A DNA stretch of 49,591 nucleotides from Leptolyngbya sp. (GCA_003249025.1 QBMH01000009.1:1-49591), one strand, 5' to 3'; shown: positions 26,442 to 35,002, counted from the first letter of the stretch. The notes: generated by a model not told the origin, from the letters alone. Numbers and translations: made by a program.

Positions 26442-26837
26442 GTGGGTTGGCGAATTCGAGCTATTCGTGGTGCAACAACGGTTACAGACAACTCTATTGA
26501 CGCGATTCGAGAAGCAGTGCATGAACTGTTGAATGAGCTTGAATCTCGCAATCAGTTAGAAATGGAAGAAATTGTCAGCGTTACTTTTTCGGTGACTAAA
26601 GATTTAGATGCCATTTTTCCGGCGGCGATCGCCCGTGAACGTCCTCATTGGTCGCAAGTGCCCCTGCTGGATGTGCAGCAGATGCATGTGAAAGGGAGCT
26701 TACCCCGATGCATCCGCTTTTTAATTCATTTCAACACACCTAATCCCGACGTTGAAATCCATCACCCTTATCTGCGTCACGCAAAAAACCTCCGTCCTGA
26801 CTGGACATTCGCGGAAGCTGCACTCATATCCAAGTAA
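26442..26837 (+). CDS. aroH: AroH-type chorismate mutase
   Basis: Converts chorismate to prephenate for phenylalanine and tyrosine. The 131-residue length and motifs fit the monofunctional AroH trimer: RAIRGATTV (Arg9 matches the catalytic Arg7 of Bacillus AroH), SVTFSVTKDLDAIFPA, LLDVQQMHVKGSLPRCIRFL and the YLRHAKNLRPD end. The open frame extends upstream to a TTG at 26415, but a GGAGG site at 26429-26433 places the start at GTG 26442. Confidence 0.93.
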   Translation: MGWRIRAIRGATTVTDNSIDAIREAVHELLNELESRNQLEMEEIVSVTFSVTKDLDAIFPAAIARERPHWSQVPLLDVQQMHVKGSLPRCIRFLIHFNTPNPDVEIHHPYLRHAKNLRPDWTFAEAALISK

Positions 26838-27067
26838 AGCGTGTCCTTTATGGTACCGCCTCCTTCAAACTGCCCTATGCTCTAGCAGACGAAGAGTGGC
26901 TACCTTGGCACCCTCAATAGTTTTTCTGTACCCATCGCTTTAGCGAGGTTTAATCGATCACCGAGAGGTCGTCTGTGAAAATCAAAATTGTCTGCGGTGG
27001 CTGATTTTAATCGATCTCCGCCGCTTGCCGCTAAAATGGAAGCCTATTGTTGTGCAAGAAAGTTTCC

Positions 27068-28558
27068 ATGACCGCATCGGCTCCCGCAAAAACGCAGTAT
27101 GAGGCAGTGATTGGGTTGGAAACTCACTGTCAACTCAATACAAATACCAAAATTTTCTCTCCTAGCTCAACCAAGTTTGGCGAACCGCCCAACACTTTAA
27201 TTGACCCCGTCTGCATGGGTTTACCCGGAACATTGCCCGTATTGAATCAGGCGGTGTTGGAATCTTCGGTGAAAATGGGGCTTGCCTTAAACTGTCAAAT
27301 TGCTCCCTATAGTAAGTTCGATCGCAAACAGTATTTCTATCCCGATCTGCCAAAGAACTACCAAATTTCTCAGTACGATTTGCCGATCGCAGAACATGGC
27401 TTTTTAAACATTGAACTCTACGATAAAGAAACCGGAACTGCCACTCATAAGCGGATTGGTGTGACCCGACTGCACATGGAAGAAGATGCGGGAAAGCTAG
27501 TGCATGGCGGCGGTGAAAGGCTTTCAGGATCTACCTACTCGCTAGTTGACTACAACCGGGCAGGGGTGCCGCTGATGGAAATTGTCTCTGAACCCGATAT
27601 TCGCACGGGTCAGGAGGCGGCCGAATATGCCCAAGAAATTCGCCGGATTGTGCGATATTTGGGCGTTGGCGATGGCAATATGCAAGAAGGGTCGCTGCGC
27701 TGTGATGTGAATATTTCCGTGCGTCCGGTGGGGCAACAAGAGTTTGGCACGAAGGTGGAGATCAAAAATATGAACTCCTTCAGTGCCATTCAGCGGGCGA
27801 TCGAATATGAAATCGAGCGTCAGATTGCAGCGGTTGAAGCAGGCGAAACGCTGGTACAAGAGACGCGCCTCTGGGAGGAAGGCTCTCAGCGCACAATTAG
27901 TATGCGGAAAAAAGAGGGATCTAGCGACTATCGCTATTTCCCAGAACCCGACTTAGGACCGATTGAAGTCTCTGCGGCGCAATTAGCAGAGTGGAGATCG
28001 CAACTGCCTGAACTGCCTGCTCAAAAGCGTCAGCGCTACACCACCGAGTTGGGCTTGTCAGTTTATGATGCCCGTGTGTTGACCAACGACCGAGCGACAA
28101 CAGAATACTTTGAAGCGGCGATCGCGGCAGGCGCTTCGGCAAAACTGGCGGCAAACTGGATTATGGGTGACTTAGGCGCTTACCTCAATAGCAATGCCCA
28201 CCTCAGCATTGGTGAGTTGCCCTTAAAACCAGAGAGTTTGGCAGAACTGATTGGACTCATTGAAGATCGCACCATTAGCAACGCGGCGGCTAAAACCATT
28301 TTGCAAGAACTGCTGACTGAAGGCGGTTCAGCAAAAGCGATCGTAGCGCGGGATGGATTAGGGCAAATTTCGGATACGGGCGCGTTAGAAAGCGCGATCG
28401 ACGAAGTATTAAACGAAAACCCGAAGGAACTAGAACAGTATCGGGGTGGCAAAACCAAGCTATTAGGATTTTTTGTCGGTCAAGTGATGAAAAAAACTGG
28501 AGGTCGCGCCGATCCTAAACTGACCAATCAATTAGTTAGCAAAAAACTAAACGGCTAA
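27068..28558 (+). CDS. gatB: Asp-tRNA(Asn)/Glu-tRNA(Gln) amidotransferase subunit B
   Basis: GatB binds and activates mischarged tRNA for transamidation with GatA and GatC. The 496-residue length is normal. Visible landmarks are EAVIGLETHCQLNT, VCMGLPGTLPVLN, the zinc/cradle region RKQYFYPDLPKNYQISQYD, EMHMEEDAGK-like HMEEDAGK, and the tail KTGGRADPKLTNQLV. The ATG at 27068 is preferred to the upstream in-frame TTG at 27047. gatA and gatC are not nearby, as is common in cyanobacteria. Confidence 0.97.
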   Translation: MTASAPAKTQYEAVIGLETHCQLNTNTKIFSPSSTKFGEPPNTLIDPVCMGLPGTLPVLNQAVLESSVKMGLALNCQIAPYSKFDRKQYFYPDLPKNYQISQYDLPIAEHGFLNIELYDKETGTATHKRIGVTRLHMEEDAGKLVHGGGERLSGSTYSLVDYNRAGVPLMEIVSEPDIRTGQEAAEYAQEIRRIVRYLGVGDGNMQEGSLRCDVNISVRPVGQQEFGTKVEIKNMNSFSAIQRAIEYEIERQIAAVEAGETLVQETRLWEEGSQRTISMRKKEGSSDYRYFPEPDLGPIEVSAAQLAEWRSQLPELPAQKRQRYTTELGLSVYDARVLTNDRATTEYFEAAIAAGASAKLAANWIMGDLGAYLNSNAHLSIGELPLKPESLAELIGLIEDRTISNAAAKTILQELLTEGGSAKAIVARDGLGQISDTGALESAIDEVLNENPKELEQYRGGKTKLLGFFVGQVMKKTGGRADPKLTNQLVSKKLNG

Positions 28559-28676
28559 GCTAGAAGCCTTTCCTGCTAGACGTTGCAGCCCCAGACATGT
28601 CCTATGAAATGTCTAAATATCACAGCGCTAAAAGACGAAAGAGAAATTTCTTTACAAAAACATCATCAATAAGGGG

Positions 28677-28706
28677 TGACACCCCCCACCCCTGAAGTGG
28701 CATAAT
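28677..28706 (+). promoter_or_regulatory. Sigma-70-type promoter before putative small RNA
   Basis: TGACAC (28677-28682) and CATAAT (28701-28706) are 18 bp apart. A start near 28713 is predicted, with no gene between it and the terminator. Confidence 0.5.
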
Positions 28707-28712
28707 GTGATG

Positions 28713-28767
28713 AGTAGATGCACCCTGATGATAGGGAGAGACGCTTAGCGCCTCTCCCTTTTTTTTT
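28713..28767 (+). ncRNA. Putative small RNA, copy 1 (about 55 nt)
   Basis: Between a promoter-like element and a perfect terminator lies a short unit: motif GTAGATGCACCCT (28714-28726), six bases, then a hairpin (28733-28744 / 28748-28759, one A-C mismatch) and nine T's. The same 13-nt motif plus spacer plus hairpin plus T-run occurs on the minus strand at 29302-29354. It does not match the Yfr1 or Yfr2 signatures I remember. Transcription is inferred. Confidence 0.5.
28733..28767 (+). terminator. Strong intrinsic terminator
   Basis: Stem AGGGAGAGACGC / GCGCCTCTCCCT around TTA, followed by nine T's. Confidence 0.9.
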
Positions 28768-28875
28768 GAAATTTTGTCGAAGCCGTGATCGCCTGTCTAG
28801 TACACATCAGTGCAGAGTGTTTCGTAGGCAGTGTTTTGAATTTCCCCTGCAACCTGCAACCCGCCTTCTGCCCCC

Positions 28876-29193
28876 CTAATTCGTTTCTGCCAATACTTCC
28901 TGTAAGCGGCTTCTAAACTCTCCTTTGGGATGCCCACCTTTCACTTCACCCAAAACTTTAAAGTCTTCTGATTCTGGCGAGTCACAAATCAGATAAGTGG
29001 GCCACCCCATTTCAGCTTTATCTGGATATTGGGTTAACAAAATCTTTCGGTATTTACGATAAGTGGCAAGATCTTGCATTTTGCAGTCAATAAACTGTAA
29101 CCCTAGTTCTTCTGCCACTTTTTGGTCATAAAATGCCATCTTGTGGCAAATTCCGCAGTCTTCCGAAGAGAATTTAATCACGGCTCGGTTCAT
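28876..29193 (-). CDS. Thioredoxin-like protein
   Basis: A 105-residue thioredoxin-fold protein with the redox motif CGIC at residues 13-16 (SSEDCGICHKM) in place of CGPC, and the cis-proline region MGWPTYLIC. It belongs to small cyanobacterial thioredoxin-family proteins with an unusual active-site pair; redox partner unknown. It is alone on the minus strand between the two copies of the putative small RNA. Confidence 0.87.
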   Translation of the reverse strand: MNRAVIKFSSEDCGICHKMAFYDQKVAEELGLQFIDCKMQDLATYRKYRKILLTQYPDKAEMGWPTYLICDSPESEDFKVLGEVKGGHPKGEFRSRLQEVLAETN

Positions 29194-29301
29194 TAGTGGG
29201 GTACTCCTACGTCATTTGCTGACTACTATCCACTTCTAAACCTAGCTAAGATAGAAGCACACCGAATAAATTTTTTAGTAGCTTATGAAAGTTCTAATTA
29301 G

Positions 29302-29354
29302 AAAAATACCCTAACCCATTACGGGGTCAGGGTACTAAATTAGGGTGCATCTAC
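29302..29354 (-). ncRNA. Putative small RNA, copy 2
   Basis: Read on the minus strand: motif GTAGATGCACCCT (29354-29342), a seven-base spacer, hairpin TACCCTGACCCC / GGGTTAGGGTA (29334-29307) and TTTTT. The arrangement equals copy 1 although the hairpin sequences differ. No convincing promoter is seen upstream; the 5' end is not defined. Confidence 0.42.
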
Positions 29355-29506
29355 CAATTCATCATTCCTAGTAAGGAGGAAGCAGTCCGGATGGTTTCTA
29401 AAAAATCTAGAGTGTGGAAAATGATAGGAAGTTTTGAGAGCGATCGCCGCGATTCATGAAGTGATCTCTAAGCGATCACACTTAGTAAACTGACACAGTG
29501 GTGATT

Positions 29507-29529
29507 GAAGTTTATGTAAACTTCATAAT
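29507..29529 (+). promoter_or_regulatory. Palindromic operator-like site at a promoter
   Basis: GAAGTTTA-TG-TAAACTTC is a perfect palindrome (29507-29524), directly overlapped by CATAAT (29524-29529), a possible -10 box. A repressor or activator of the CHAT gene could bind here. Confidence 0.45.
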
Positions 29530-29722
29530 ATATGGAGTTTGCGTGTGTTGAATCATGTCTTGATGAGCCACAGTAGAGAAAGTTAAAGATAGTTTTGGTA
29601 GAGCCTTTTAGCTAGCGGATGTCTTTTTGATTCTCTAAACAGGCATCTTTAAACCCATACATCAGTTGTAAAAACTCTGTAAAGAGATGGTTCAAATTGC
29701 GTTTCTGCCTGATGAATGCAGT

Positions 29723-29741
29723 CTTTAGTTGTTTACTAAAG
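29723..29741 (+). repeat. Inverted repeat in the CHAT gene leader
   Basis: CTTTAGT (29723-29729) and ACTAAAG (29735-29741) around TGTTT, 60 bp before the GTG start. Confidence 0.6.
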
Positions 29742-29800
29742 ATGGATACGATCGCACTGATTAGCAGCGGCAACGCCTATAGTCTTCTGGGAGGATAGTT

Positions 29801-32800
29801 GTGACCCAGGAATTTCACCTTTCTGTCACGCCAATTCGAGAAAATGAATATTTGGTGCGAACTGAAGACGTTGCGCCCGGTGTGCCGTTGGCAGAAGAAC
29901 AGGTCATTTGGTCTGTTGAGGATTGGTTGACCGAAGCTAGTTTGTTAATGGACGACCCGCTACTTGGCTTGCTGCGCCATCAAACTATGGGGAGTGGATT
30001 CAATTCTGCATCCCTGCGATCGCCCACTGATGGCATATCGACTAATCTAGCGACCTTTGGGCAGCGGCTTTACGATGCCGTCTTTCAAGGCACCATTCGA
30101 GATAGCTGGATGACCGCTCAAGGCATTGCCCAACATCGACGAGAACGGCTGCGCTTTCGGCTGGGATTGAAAGGAACACGGCTGCATCGATTACCCTGGG
30201 AAGTGCTGTATGCCGGCGATCGCCCCCTAGCAACCGGAACCGATGTGGTCTTTTCCCGCTATCACTCCAGCTTCTCCATTGTCAAATCTCACCTTTCTGA
30301 CCAAAAGAACTTTTTCAATGAATCGCCCTCTACCCTCAAAATTCTCATGGTGTTGGCGGTTCCAGCCGATCAAGATGCATTGGCTTTAAAGCAAGAAGCA
30401 GAACAGCTAAAACAAGAACTGCAAGCATCCTCTGGGAGTCACAGTCATCCCAGTATTGATCTAACCATCTTAGAGCAGCCTGGACGGGAGCAACTGACCC
30501 AAGCCCTAGAACATAACCACTACCACGTCTTACACTACGCCGGACACAGCAACCTCAGCGCTGCGGGAGGCAATATTTATCTAGTCAATCATCGTACTGG
30601 ATTAAGTGAGGCGTTGAGTGGCGACGATCTAGCAGGGTTGTTGGTCAATAACGGCATTCGCATGGCGGTGTTTAATTCCTGTCGAGGAGGATATTCAGCA
30701 ACAGCAGCCTCTAGCAGTGAAGCGGAAGGCAATCTAGCTGAGGCACTGGTCAAACGAGGGATTCCGGCAGTTCTGGCGATGGCAGAGCGTATTCCTGATG
30801 AGGTGGCGCTCAACCTGAGTCGGCTATTTTATCGCAATTTGAAGCAAGGCTATCCGGTGGATCTCAGCTTGAGTCGATCGCGTCAAGGGTTAATTTCTTC
30901 CTATGGCTCCGATCAGCTTTATTGGGCACTGCCAATTCTTTATTTGCATCCTAAATTTGATGGCTATCTTCAGCCTATTGCAGCCAGCGTGGTTAATCAT
31001 GGCATGTCTTTGGATGCCCCATCTTCTGGTGGACTCTATGATGGCAGTGATATACAAATGCCTCAATTGCCACTGCCTCAAAGCATTTCAGGGCGATCGC
31101 AGCCAGCAGAAAATCCTTTCTCCCAGCCTCAGGCTGGGAGCAGCGAAGCAGATTACTTGCTAGATTTTGATGAACTGGAGTTTGAAGACCTTGAGTTTTC
31201 AGTGGAAGAAGACGATGTGATCAAACTGGTAAATGCTCTAGAAAAAGCGAAGGAACTGGAGCGTACCGAAGAACAAGATCCGGCATCCCGTTGGATGTAT
31301 GAGATGTCTGATAGCCCAACGGTACTAGAACCAGAGGAACCCTTACTGCCTGCGATTCCGGGCGAAGATTTGTTTTCTGATGGCGACGCAGATACAAAGC
31401 TAGAAGACGATTGGACGTTGCCAGATAGTCCCTCGATACCGCCTTCTGGGGAACCAGGTGGCTATTCCAATCGGGCGTTTTTATCCTGCTCGAATCGCAC
31501 TGCCACCGCAACGATCGCCCAAGCGGTGGATGTGAAAGTCTGTTCTGAACTAACAACCGTGCTGGCAGAGATGGGCACTTTGACCGCCGCGATCGCGGCA
31601 GGAAACCGAGCCGTTCAGTTAAACCCAACCAGCGCTGAGGCGTATATTAATCTGGGGTGGGCGCTCTATCAGCAAGGCTATCTAGCGGAGGCGATCGCAG
31701 CTTACCAACAAGCGCTGCAACTCGATTTCCGTTCGCCACTTACCTACAATCGATTAGGGTTGGCGCTGTATCAGCAAGGCAACCTGAGTGAGGCTGTGCA
31801 AGCATATACCCACGCAGTTGAGCTAGATCCACACTATACCGATGCCAGCAACAATCTGAAAGCCTTGTTGTATCGCCCTAGCCTATCTTCTTCCCTACCA
31901 GCAACAGTGCCAGCGTCATCCCCAGCAACAGTGCCAGCGTCATCGCCAGCAACAGTGCCAGCGTCATTGACTACCACTCTAGGTGCGCCTATTCGCCCCC
32001 CGACGGACAGTGCTGACAAAACCTCAGCAACCAAGCCCCAGCGATCGCTGTTTTGGTTAGGCTCCGGCATTTTTGCTTTATCTGCGGTGTTAGGCGGGTG
32101 GGCGTTTCATGCCCAAATTTTAGATGCGATTCCTAGCATTCCTTTACCTGCGAACCTTTCCCCCAGTCCTAATCCATCCGGTAGTAAAAATGACTTGAGT
32201 CAAACTAGTTCTGCGGCTTTAGTCACTCTAGCCACCGAGCAGATTAGTCAAGGCAATATTGCACAGGCGCAACCTGCGATCGAATTACTGCTAGATCGAC
32301 CCTCGTATAATGAACCAGAAGCCGTTCTGAATGCTGTTTCTGGCAAGGATGCAGCGAATCCAACCATCAATTTCCTCAAAGGCAGATTGGCATGGAAACG
32401 CTGGCTAGAAGGCGATCGCACCTATAGCATTAAAAAAGCACGTCAATTTTGGGATGCCGGATTAAAAGTTCAACCCAACCCCCACTATCAAAATGCCCTA
32501 GGGTTTGCTTACTATGCTGAGGGCAGGTTTGATCTCGCGGAGCAAGCCTGGTTGCAAGCGCTGAATTTATCTGGAGAAAACCCAAATTCTGTTAGTGCAA
32601 ACCCTGCTGTGAATGCTGCCCCCAATCGAGAAATCCTACAATCCTATGCAGGTCTAGCGCTGACATCACTCAAACTGGCAGATAAGCAACCGCCAGAAAA
32701 GCAAGCCGCTGCTCGTAGCATTGCACTAAAACTACGGCAACGAATTATGACCGCTGACCCCGTAAATTTTGCCCCCGCAGCGTTGCGATTGAATTGGATG

Positions 32801-32851
32801 TGGTCTGAAAAAACCATTCAAGATTGGAAATTATTGTTAGCCATGAAATGA
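29801..32851 (+). CDS. CHAT protease with TPR repeats and membrane anchor
   Basis: A 1016-residue protein. An N-terminal part (1-170) leads into a CHAT (caspase-like) domain (about 180-385) with the catalytic dyad H249 (LHYAGHSN) and C294 (FNSCRGGY). An acidic linker (450-560) follows. Two TPRs lie near 600-687 (AYINLGWALYQQG, TYNRLGLALYQQG), then a PATVPASS x3 linker, a membrane segment near 750-769 (LFWLGSGIFALSAVLGGWAF), and a C-terminal helical repeat region that also looks TPR-like. It may be a membrane-bound protease activated by a partner that binds the TPRs. The start is GTG at 29801 with a GGAGGA site. Its 3' end overlaps the convergent membrane-protein gene by 34 bp. Confidence 0.9.
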   Translation: MTQEFHLSVTPIRENEYLVRTEDVAPGVPLAEEQVIWSVEDWLTEASLLMDDPLLGLLRHQTMGSGFNSASLRSPTDGISTNLATFGQRLYDAVFQGTIRDSWMTAQGIAQHRRERLRFRLGLKGTRLHRLPWEVLYAGDRPLATGTDVVFSRYHSSFSIVKSHLSDQKNFFNESPSTLKILMVLAVPADQDALALKQEAEQLKQELQASSGSHSHPSIDLTILEQPGREQLTQALEHNHYHVLHYAGHSNLSAAGGNIYLVNHRTGLSEALSGDDLAGLLVNNGIRMAVFNSCRGGYSATAASSSEAEGNLAEALVKRGIPAVLAMAERIPDEVALNLSRLFYRNLKQGYPVDLSLSRSRQGLISSYGSDQLYWALPILYLHPKFDGYLQPIAASVVNHGMSLDAPSSGGLYDGSDIQMPQLPLPQSISGRSQPAENPFSQPQAGSSEADYLLDFDELEFEDLEFSVEEDDVIKLVNALEKAKELERTEEQDPASRWMYEMSDSPTVLEPEEPLLPAIPGEDLFSDGDADTKLEDDWTLPDSPSIPPSGEPGGYSNRAFLSCSNRTATATIAQAVDVKVCSELTTVLAEMGTLTAAIAAGNRAVQLNPTSAEAYINLGWALYQQGYLAEAIAAYQQALQLDFRSPLTYNRLGLALYQQGNLSEAVQAYTHAVELDPHYTDASNNLKALLYRPSLSSSLPATVPASSPATVPASSPATVPASLTTTLGAPIRPPTDSADKTSATKPQRSLFWLGSGIFALSAVLGGWAFHAQILDAIPSIPLPANLSPSPNPSGSKNDLSQTSSAALVTLATEQISQGNIAQAQPAIELLLDRPSYNEPEAVLNAVSGKDAANPTINFLKGRLAWKRWLEGDRTYSIKKARQFWDAGLKVQPNPHYQNALGFAYYAEGRFDLAEQAWLQALNLSGENPNSVSANPAVNAAPNREILQSYAGLALTSLKLADKQPPEKQAAARSIALKLRQRIMTADPVNFAPAALRLNWMWSEKTIQDWKLLLAMK
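31898..31969. repeat. 24-bp minisatellite, three copies
   Basis: Three tandem copies starting ccagcaacagtgccagcgtc encode PATVPASS three times between the TPRs and the membrane segment of the CHAT protein. They differ by only one or two bases, so copy number may vary between strains. Confidence 0.9.
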
Positions 32852-33636
32852 AGTGGATACCGCCGTCGTAAATCCATGGCATCGGCTAGCCGTGCCTCAC
32901 CCCAATCAAGCGGCTGGCTTTCTTCAGCCGGAATCACAGTCACTGAAACTGGCGCTGCTAGGTTGCCTGTAGAAAGATGGGGAGAATCTAGAAACTGCTG
33001 GGTTGCAACGACCCACTCCGCAGCCGCAGGTTGAGGGTGATCAGATCGCTCTGTCTGAACAAAGTAGGGCAACGCTTCAGTGGGTTCATAGGGTTTAAGC
33101 CGCTTTAAGGGCTGTTTGAAAGAATCTATCTGGGGCTGCGATCGCGCCTCTAATGCTGACTGGCAGAGTGGGGTTGTGTCTTCAGCGCTAACCTCAACAC
33201 CTGCTTCAAAAGCCTCAAAAGCTTCTACCTCAACGGGTTTAATATGCTGGGCAAGGATAAAGCAGCTTCCCGTACATGCCACTGCGATCGCGCCAAACAC
33301 CCATAGCGGCAGTTGCCCTGAATCTGTGGATGATCGCGACGCTGGCTGAGCCGCTTTTATAGCTTTTATATCTGAAGCTTTGATGTCTGAATTCTGGGCG
33401 ATCGCCGTTACTGGTTGCAAGCCTTCGGAATTTGGATTGATTAAACTGCCAATCGCAAATCCAGAGGGCAATGCAATCACCATCCAGATCATGCCCCAAA
33501 AAATGACAGGATGCCGTTTTAAGCGATCGTTCAAGCTTAAAAATGGCTGGAAGCGTTTTCCGCGACACTGATCAAATGACTGGGGCATAGAGACTCTACA
33601 ATCGTTTGCAGCCTTAGAATCTGAGTGATTTGCCAT
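32818..33636 (-). CDS. Two-pass membrane protein of unknown family
   Basis: A 272-residue protein that I do not recognise. Two membrane segments (about 43-66, HPVIFWGMIWMVIALPSGFA, and 108-129, LPLWVFGAIAVACTGSCFIL) enclose a low-complexity loop. The C-terminal half is polar, with an acidic VEAFEAFEAGVEV stretch and a Pro-rich part. Its stop lies inside the CHAT gene's last 34 bp (convergent overlap) and it is divergent from the Ser/Thr kinase gene. Location suggests a link with one of them. Confidence 0.75.
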   Translation of the reverse strand: MANHSDSKAANDCRVSMPQSFDQCRGKRFQPFLSLNDRLKRHPVIFWGMIWMVIALPSGFAIGSLINPNSEGLQPVTAIAQNSDIKASDIKAIKAAQPASRSSTDSGQLPLWVFGAIAVACTGSCFILAQHIKPVEVEAFEAFEAGVEVSAEDTTPLCQSALEARSQPQIDSFKQPLKRLKPYEPTEALPYFVQTERSDHPQPAAAEWVVATQQFLDSPHLSTGNLAAPVSVTVIPAEESQPLDWGEARLADAMDLRRRYPLHFMANNNFQS

Positions 33637-33813
33637 CGGACTAAACCGACGAGTCGTACAAGGAGCGCTTAGTACATCTATATCTAAATCTAATCTAATA
33701 TTTAAGCATTAATACTATATGAAAGGAATTTAAACGATAAAGATTTCCCCCAGAACCTCCGGTTTATTCATAGACTGGAAAGGGAAATTCTCAAATCGGG
33801 TTTCGGCTATCCA
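33637..33813. promoter_or_regulatory. Divergent promoter region of kinase and membrane protein
   Basis: 175 bp, AT-rich around 33690-33730 (AATCTAATATTTAAGCATTAATACTATATG), between divergent starts. Individual -35/-10 boxes are not assigned. Confidence 0.45.
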
Positions 33814-34917
33814 ATGGAATTTTCGCTTGCTGATGTAACCAATTTTCGTGCAAACGCTCTGCGTCAAACGCCACTAGGTAAACTGTGCGGTACAAAGCAG
33901 CGATTTCGCGATCGCTATGAAATCTTGAGAATTTTAGGACGAGGTGGCTTTGGAGTCACTTTTTTAGTCCGAGATGTCTCCCTGCCGGGAGAACCGCTCT
34001 GCGTGATCAAGCAGCTTTGCCCTAAAGTTAGCGATTCTACCGCCTTGCAGCGTGCCCGTCAGCGATTTCAGCAAGAAGCCAAAACCCTTGCCAATCTGGG
34101 TAATCACGCCCAAATTCCGCTACTGCTCGACTACTTTGAAGCGGAGGGTGAATTTTATTTGGTTCAAGAATTCATTCGTGGCAACACTTTAGCAAGGGAA
34201 GTACGGCGATCAGGTCCGTTTACAGAAACTGCCGTCAAACAATTTTTGCGTGAGCTTTTACCGCTGCTGCAATACATTCACGACAATCATGTGATTCATC
34301 GAGATATTAAGCCGCCCAACCTGATTCGCTGTAGAGACGATGGTAGGTTAGTGCTGATTGACTTTGGCGCAGTCAAAGAACATATTGCCCAAGCCGAAGA
34401 ATCAGGGATGCGGCACTCTACAACCCAGTTTGTTGGGACCGTTGGGTTTGCACCACCGGAGCAGCTAGCATCTCGCCCTGTCTACTCCAGCGACCTTTAT
34501 GCCGTAGGAATTACCTGTTTATATTTATTGTCTGGCAAATCGCCTTTGGACTTTGACTATGAGTTCATTACAGGAGAAGTGCGGTGGCGAGACTATGCTG
34601 ACGTGAGCGATCATCTGGCACGAGTGCTGAGCAGAATGCTTAAAATTTCTGCCCAAGAACGCTATCACTCGGCAACCGATGTGATGAAAGCCTTGCAGCT
34701 AGAGCAAGACTGGGATAATCTCCGCACCTGCATGACCCATGTCTCCACGGGTCTTCATGCCAAGCCTGAATTGGAGCCAGAGCTTCTTTTAGACGGCTAC
34801 ATACCACCGCTCATGCGTCAAGCCCATGCCATTCGAGAGCGAAGAGCCAAGTTTCAAGCCAGAAACGCCCGTAGCGATCGCGCTCATCTCAAACTTTACA
34901 GCAGCACTGGTTTTTAA
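33814..34917 (+). CDS. Serine/threonine protein kinase
   Basis: A 367-residue eukaryotic-type kinase. All catalytic elements are present: Gly loop GRGGFG (about 42-47), K66 (CVIKQL), E88, HRDIKPPN with catalytic D164, and DFG at 183-185. A short C-terminal tail (310-367) carries no sensor domain or membrane segment. This fits the cyanobacterial SpkB/SpkG-like soluble class. The ATG at 33814 starts right before the N-terminal CxxxxQR-type region typical of this group (LCGTKQRFRDRYEI). It ends in a terminator at 34921. Divergent from the two-pass membrane protein. Confidence 0.93.
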   Translation: MEFSLADVTNFRANALRQTPLGKLCGTKQRFRDRYEILRILGRGGFGVTFLVRDVSLPGEPLCVIKQLCPKVSDSTALQRARQRFQQEAKTLANLGNHAQIPLLLDYFEAEGEFYLVQEFIRGNTLAREVRRSGPFTETAVKQFLRELLPLLQYIHDNHVIHRDIKPPNLIRCRDDGRLVLIDFGAVKEHIAQAEESGMRHSTTQFVGTVGFAPPEQLASRPVYSSDLYAVGITCLYLLSGKSPLDFDYEFITGEVRWRDYADVSDHLARVLSRMLKISAQERYHSATDVMKALQLEQDWDNLRTCMTHVSTGLHAKPELEPELLLDGYIPPLMRQAHAIRERRAKFQARNARSDRAHLKLYSSTGF

Positions 34918-34920
34918 AAC

Positions 34921-34953
34921 AAATGCCTTAGACGACTTATATCTAGGGCATTT
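34921..34953 (+). terminator. Intrinsic terminator after the kinase
   Basis: AAATGCCTTAGA (34921-34932) pairs with TCTAGGGCATTT (34942-34953) over 12 bp with one G-T pair, followed by ATTC. It starts 3 bp after the stop codon. Confidence 0.8.
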
Positions 34954-35002
34954 ATTCAAGTGTATTAAAAGGGGGCGGAGCCGCGATCGCATCGCTTAGC
35001 AC

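Larger units (their letters stand above)
28559..28875. other. Spacer holding a putative small RNA
   Basis: About 315 bp after gatB. It contains a short AGACAT...ATGTCT hairpin at 28594-28615, a promoter-like element at 28677-28706, a putative small RNA ending in a strong terminator at 28767, and the end of the thioredoxin-like gene. Confidence 0.6.
29194..29800. other. Long spacer before the CHAT gene
   Basis: About 600 bp with no gene. It holds the second putative small RNA (minus strand), a palindrome at 29507-29524 next to a CATAAT box, another inverted repeat CTTTAGT...ACTAAAG at 29723-29741, and the ribosome site of the CHAT gene. Most of it may be the CHAT gene's control region and leader. 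Confidence 0.6.

Noticed and set aside
26838-27067. Short frame after aroH (TASFKLPYALADEEWLPWHPQ-like)
   Set aside because: It is only about 25 residues, does not match the AroH C-terminus and has no start or known family.
28713-28767. Yfr1 or Yfr2 small RNA
   Set aside because: The signature sequences I remember for these families, such as ACTCCTCACAC of Yfr1, are absent.
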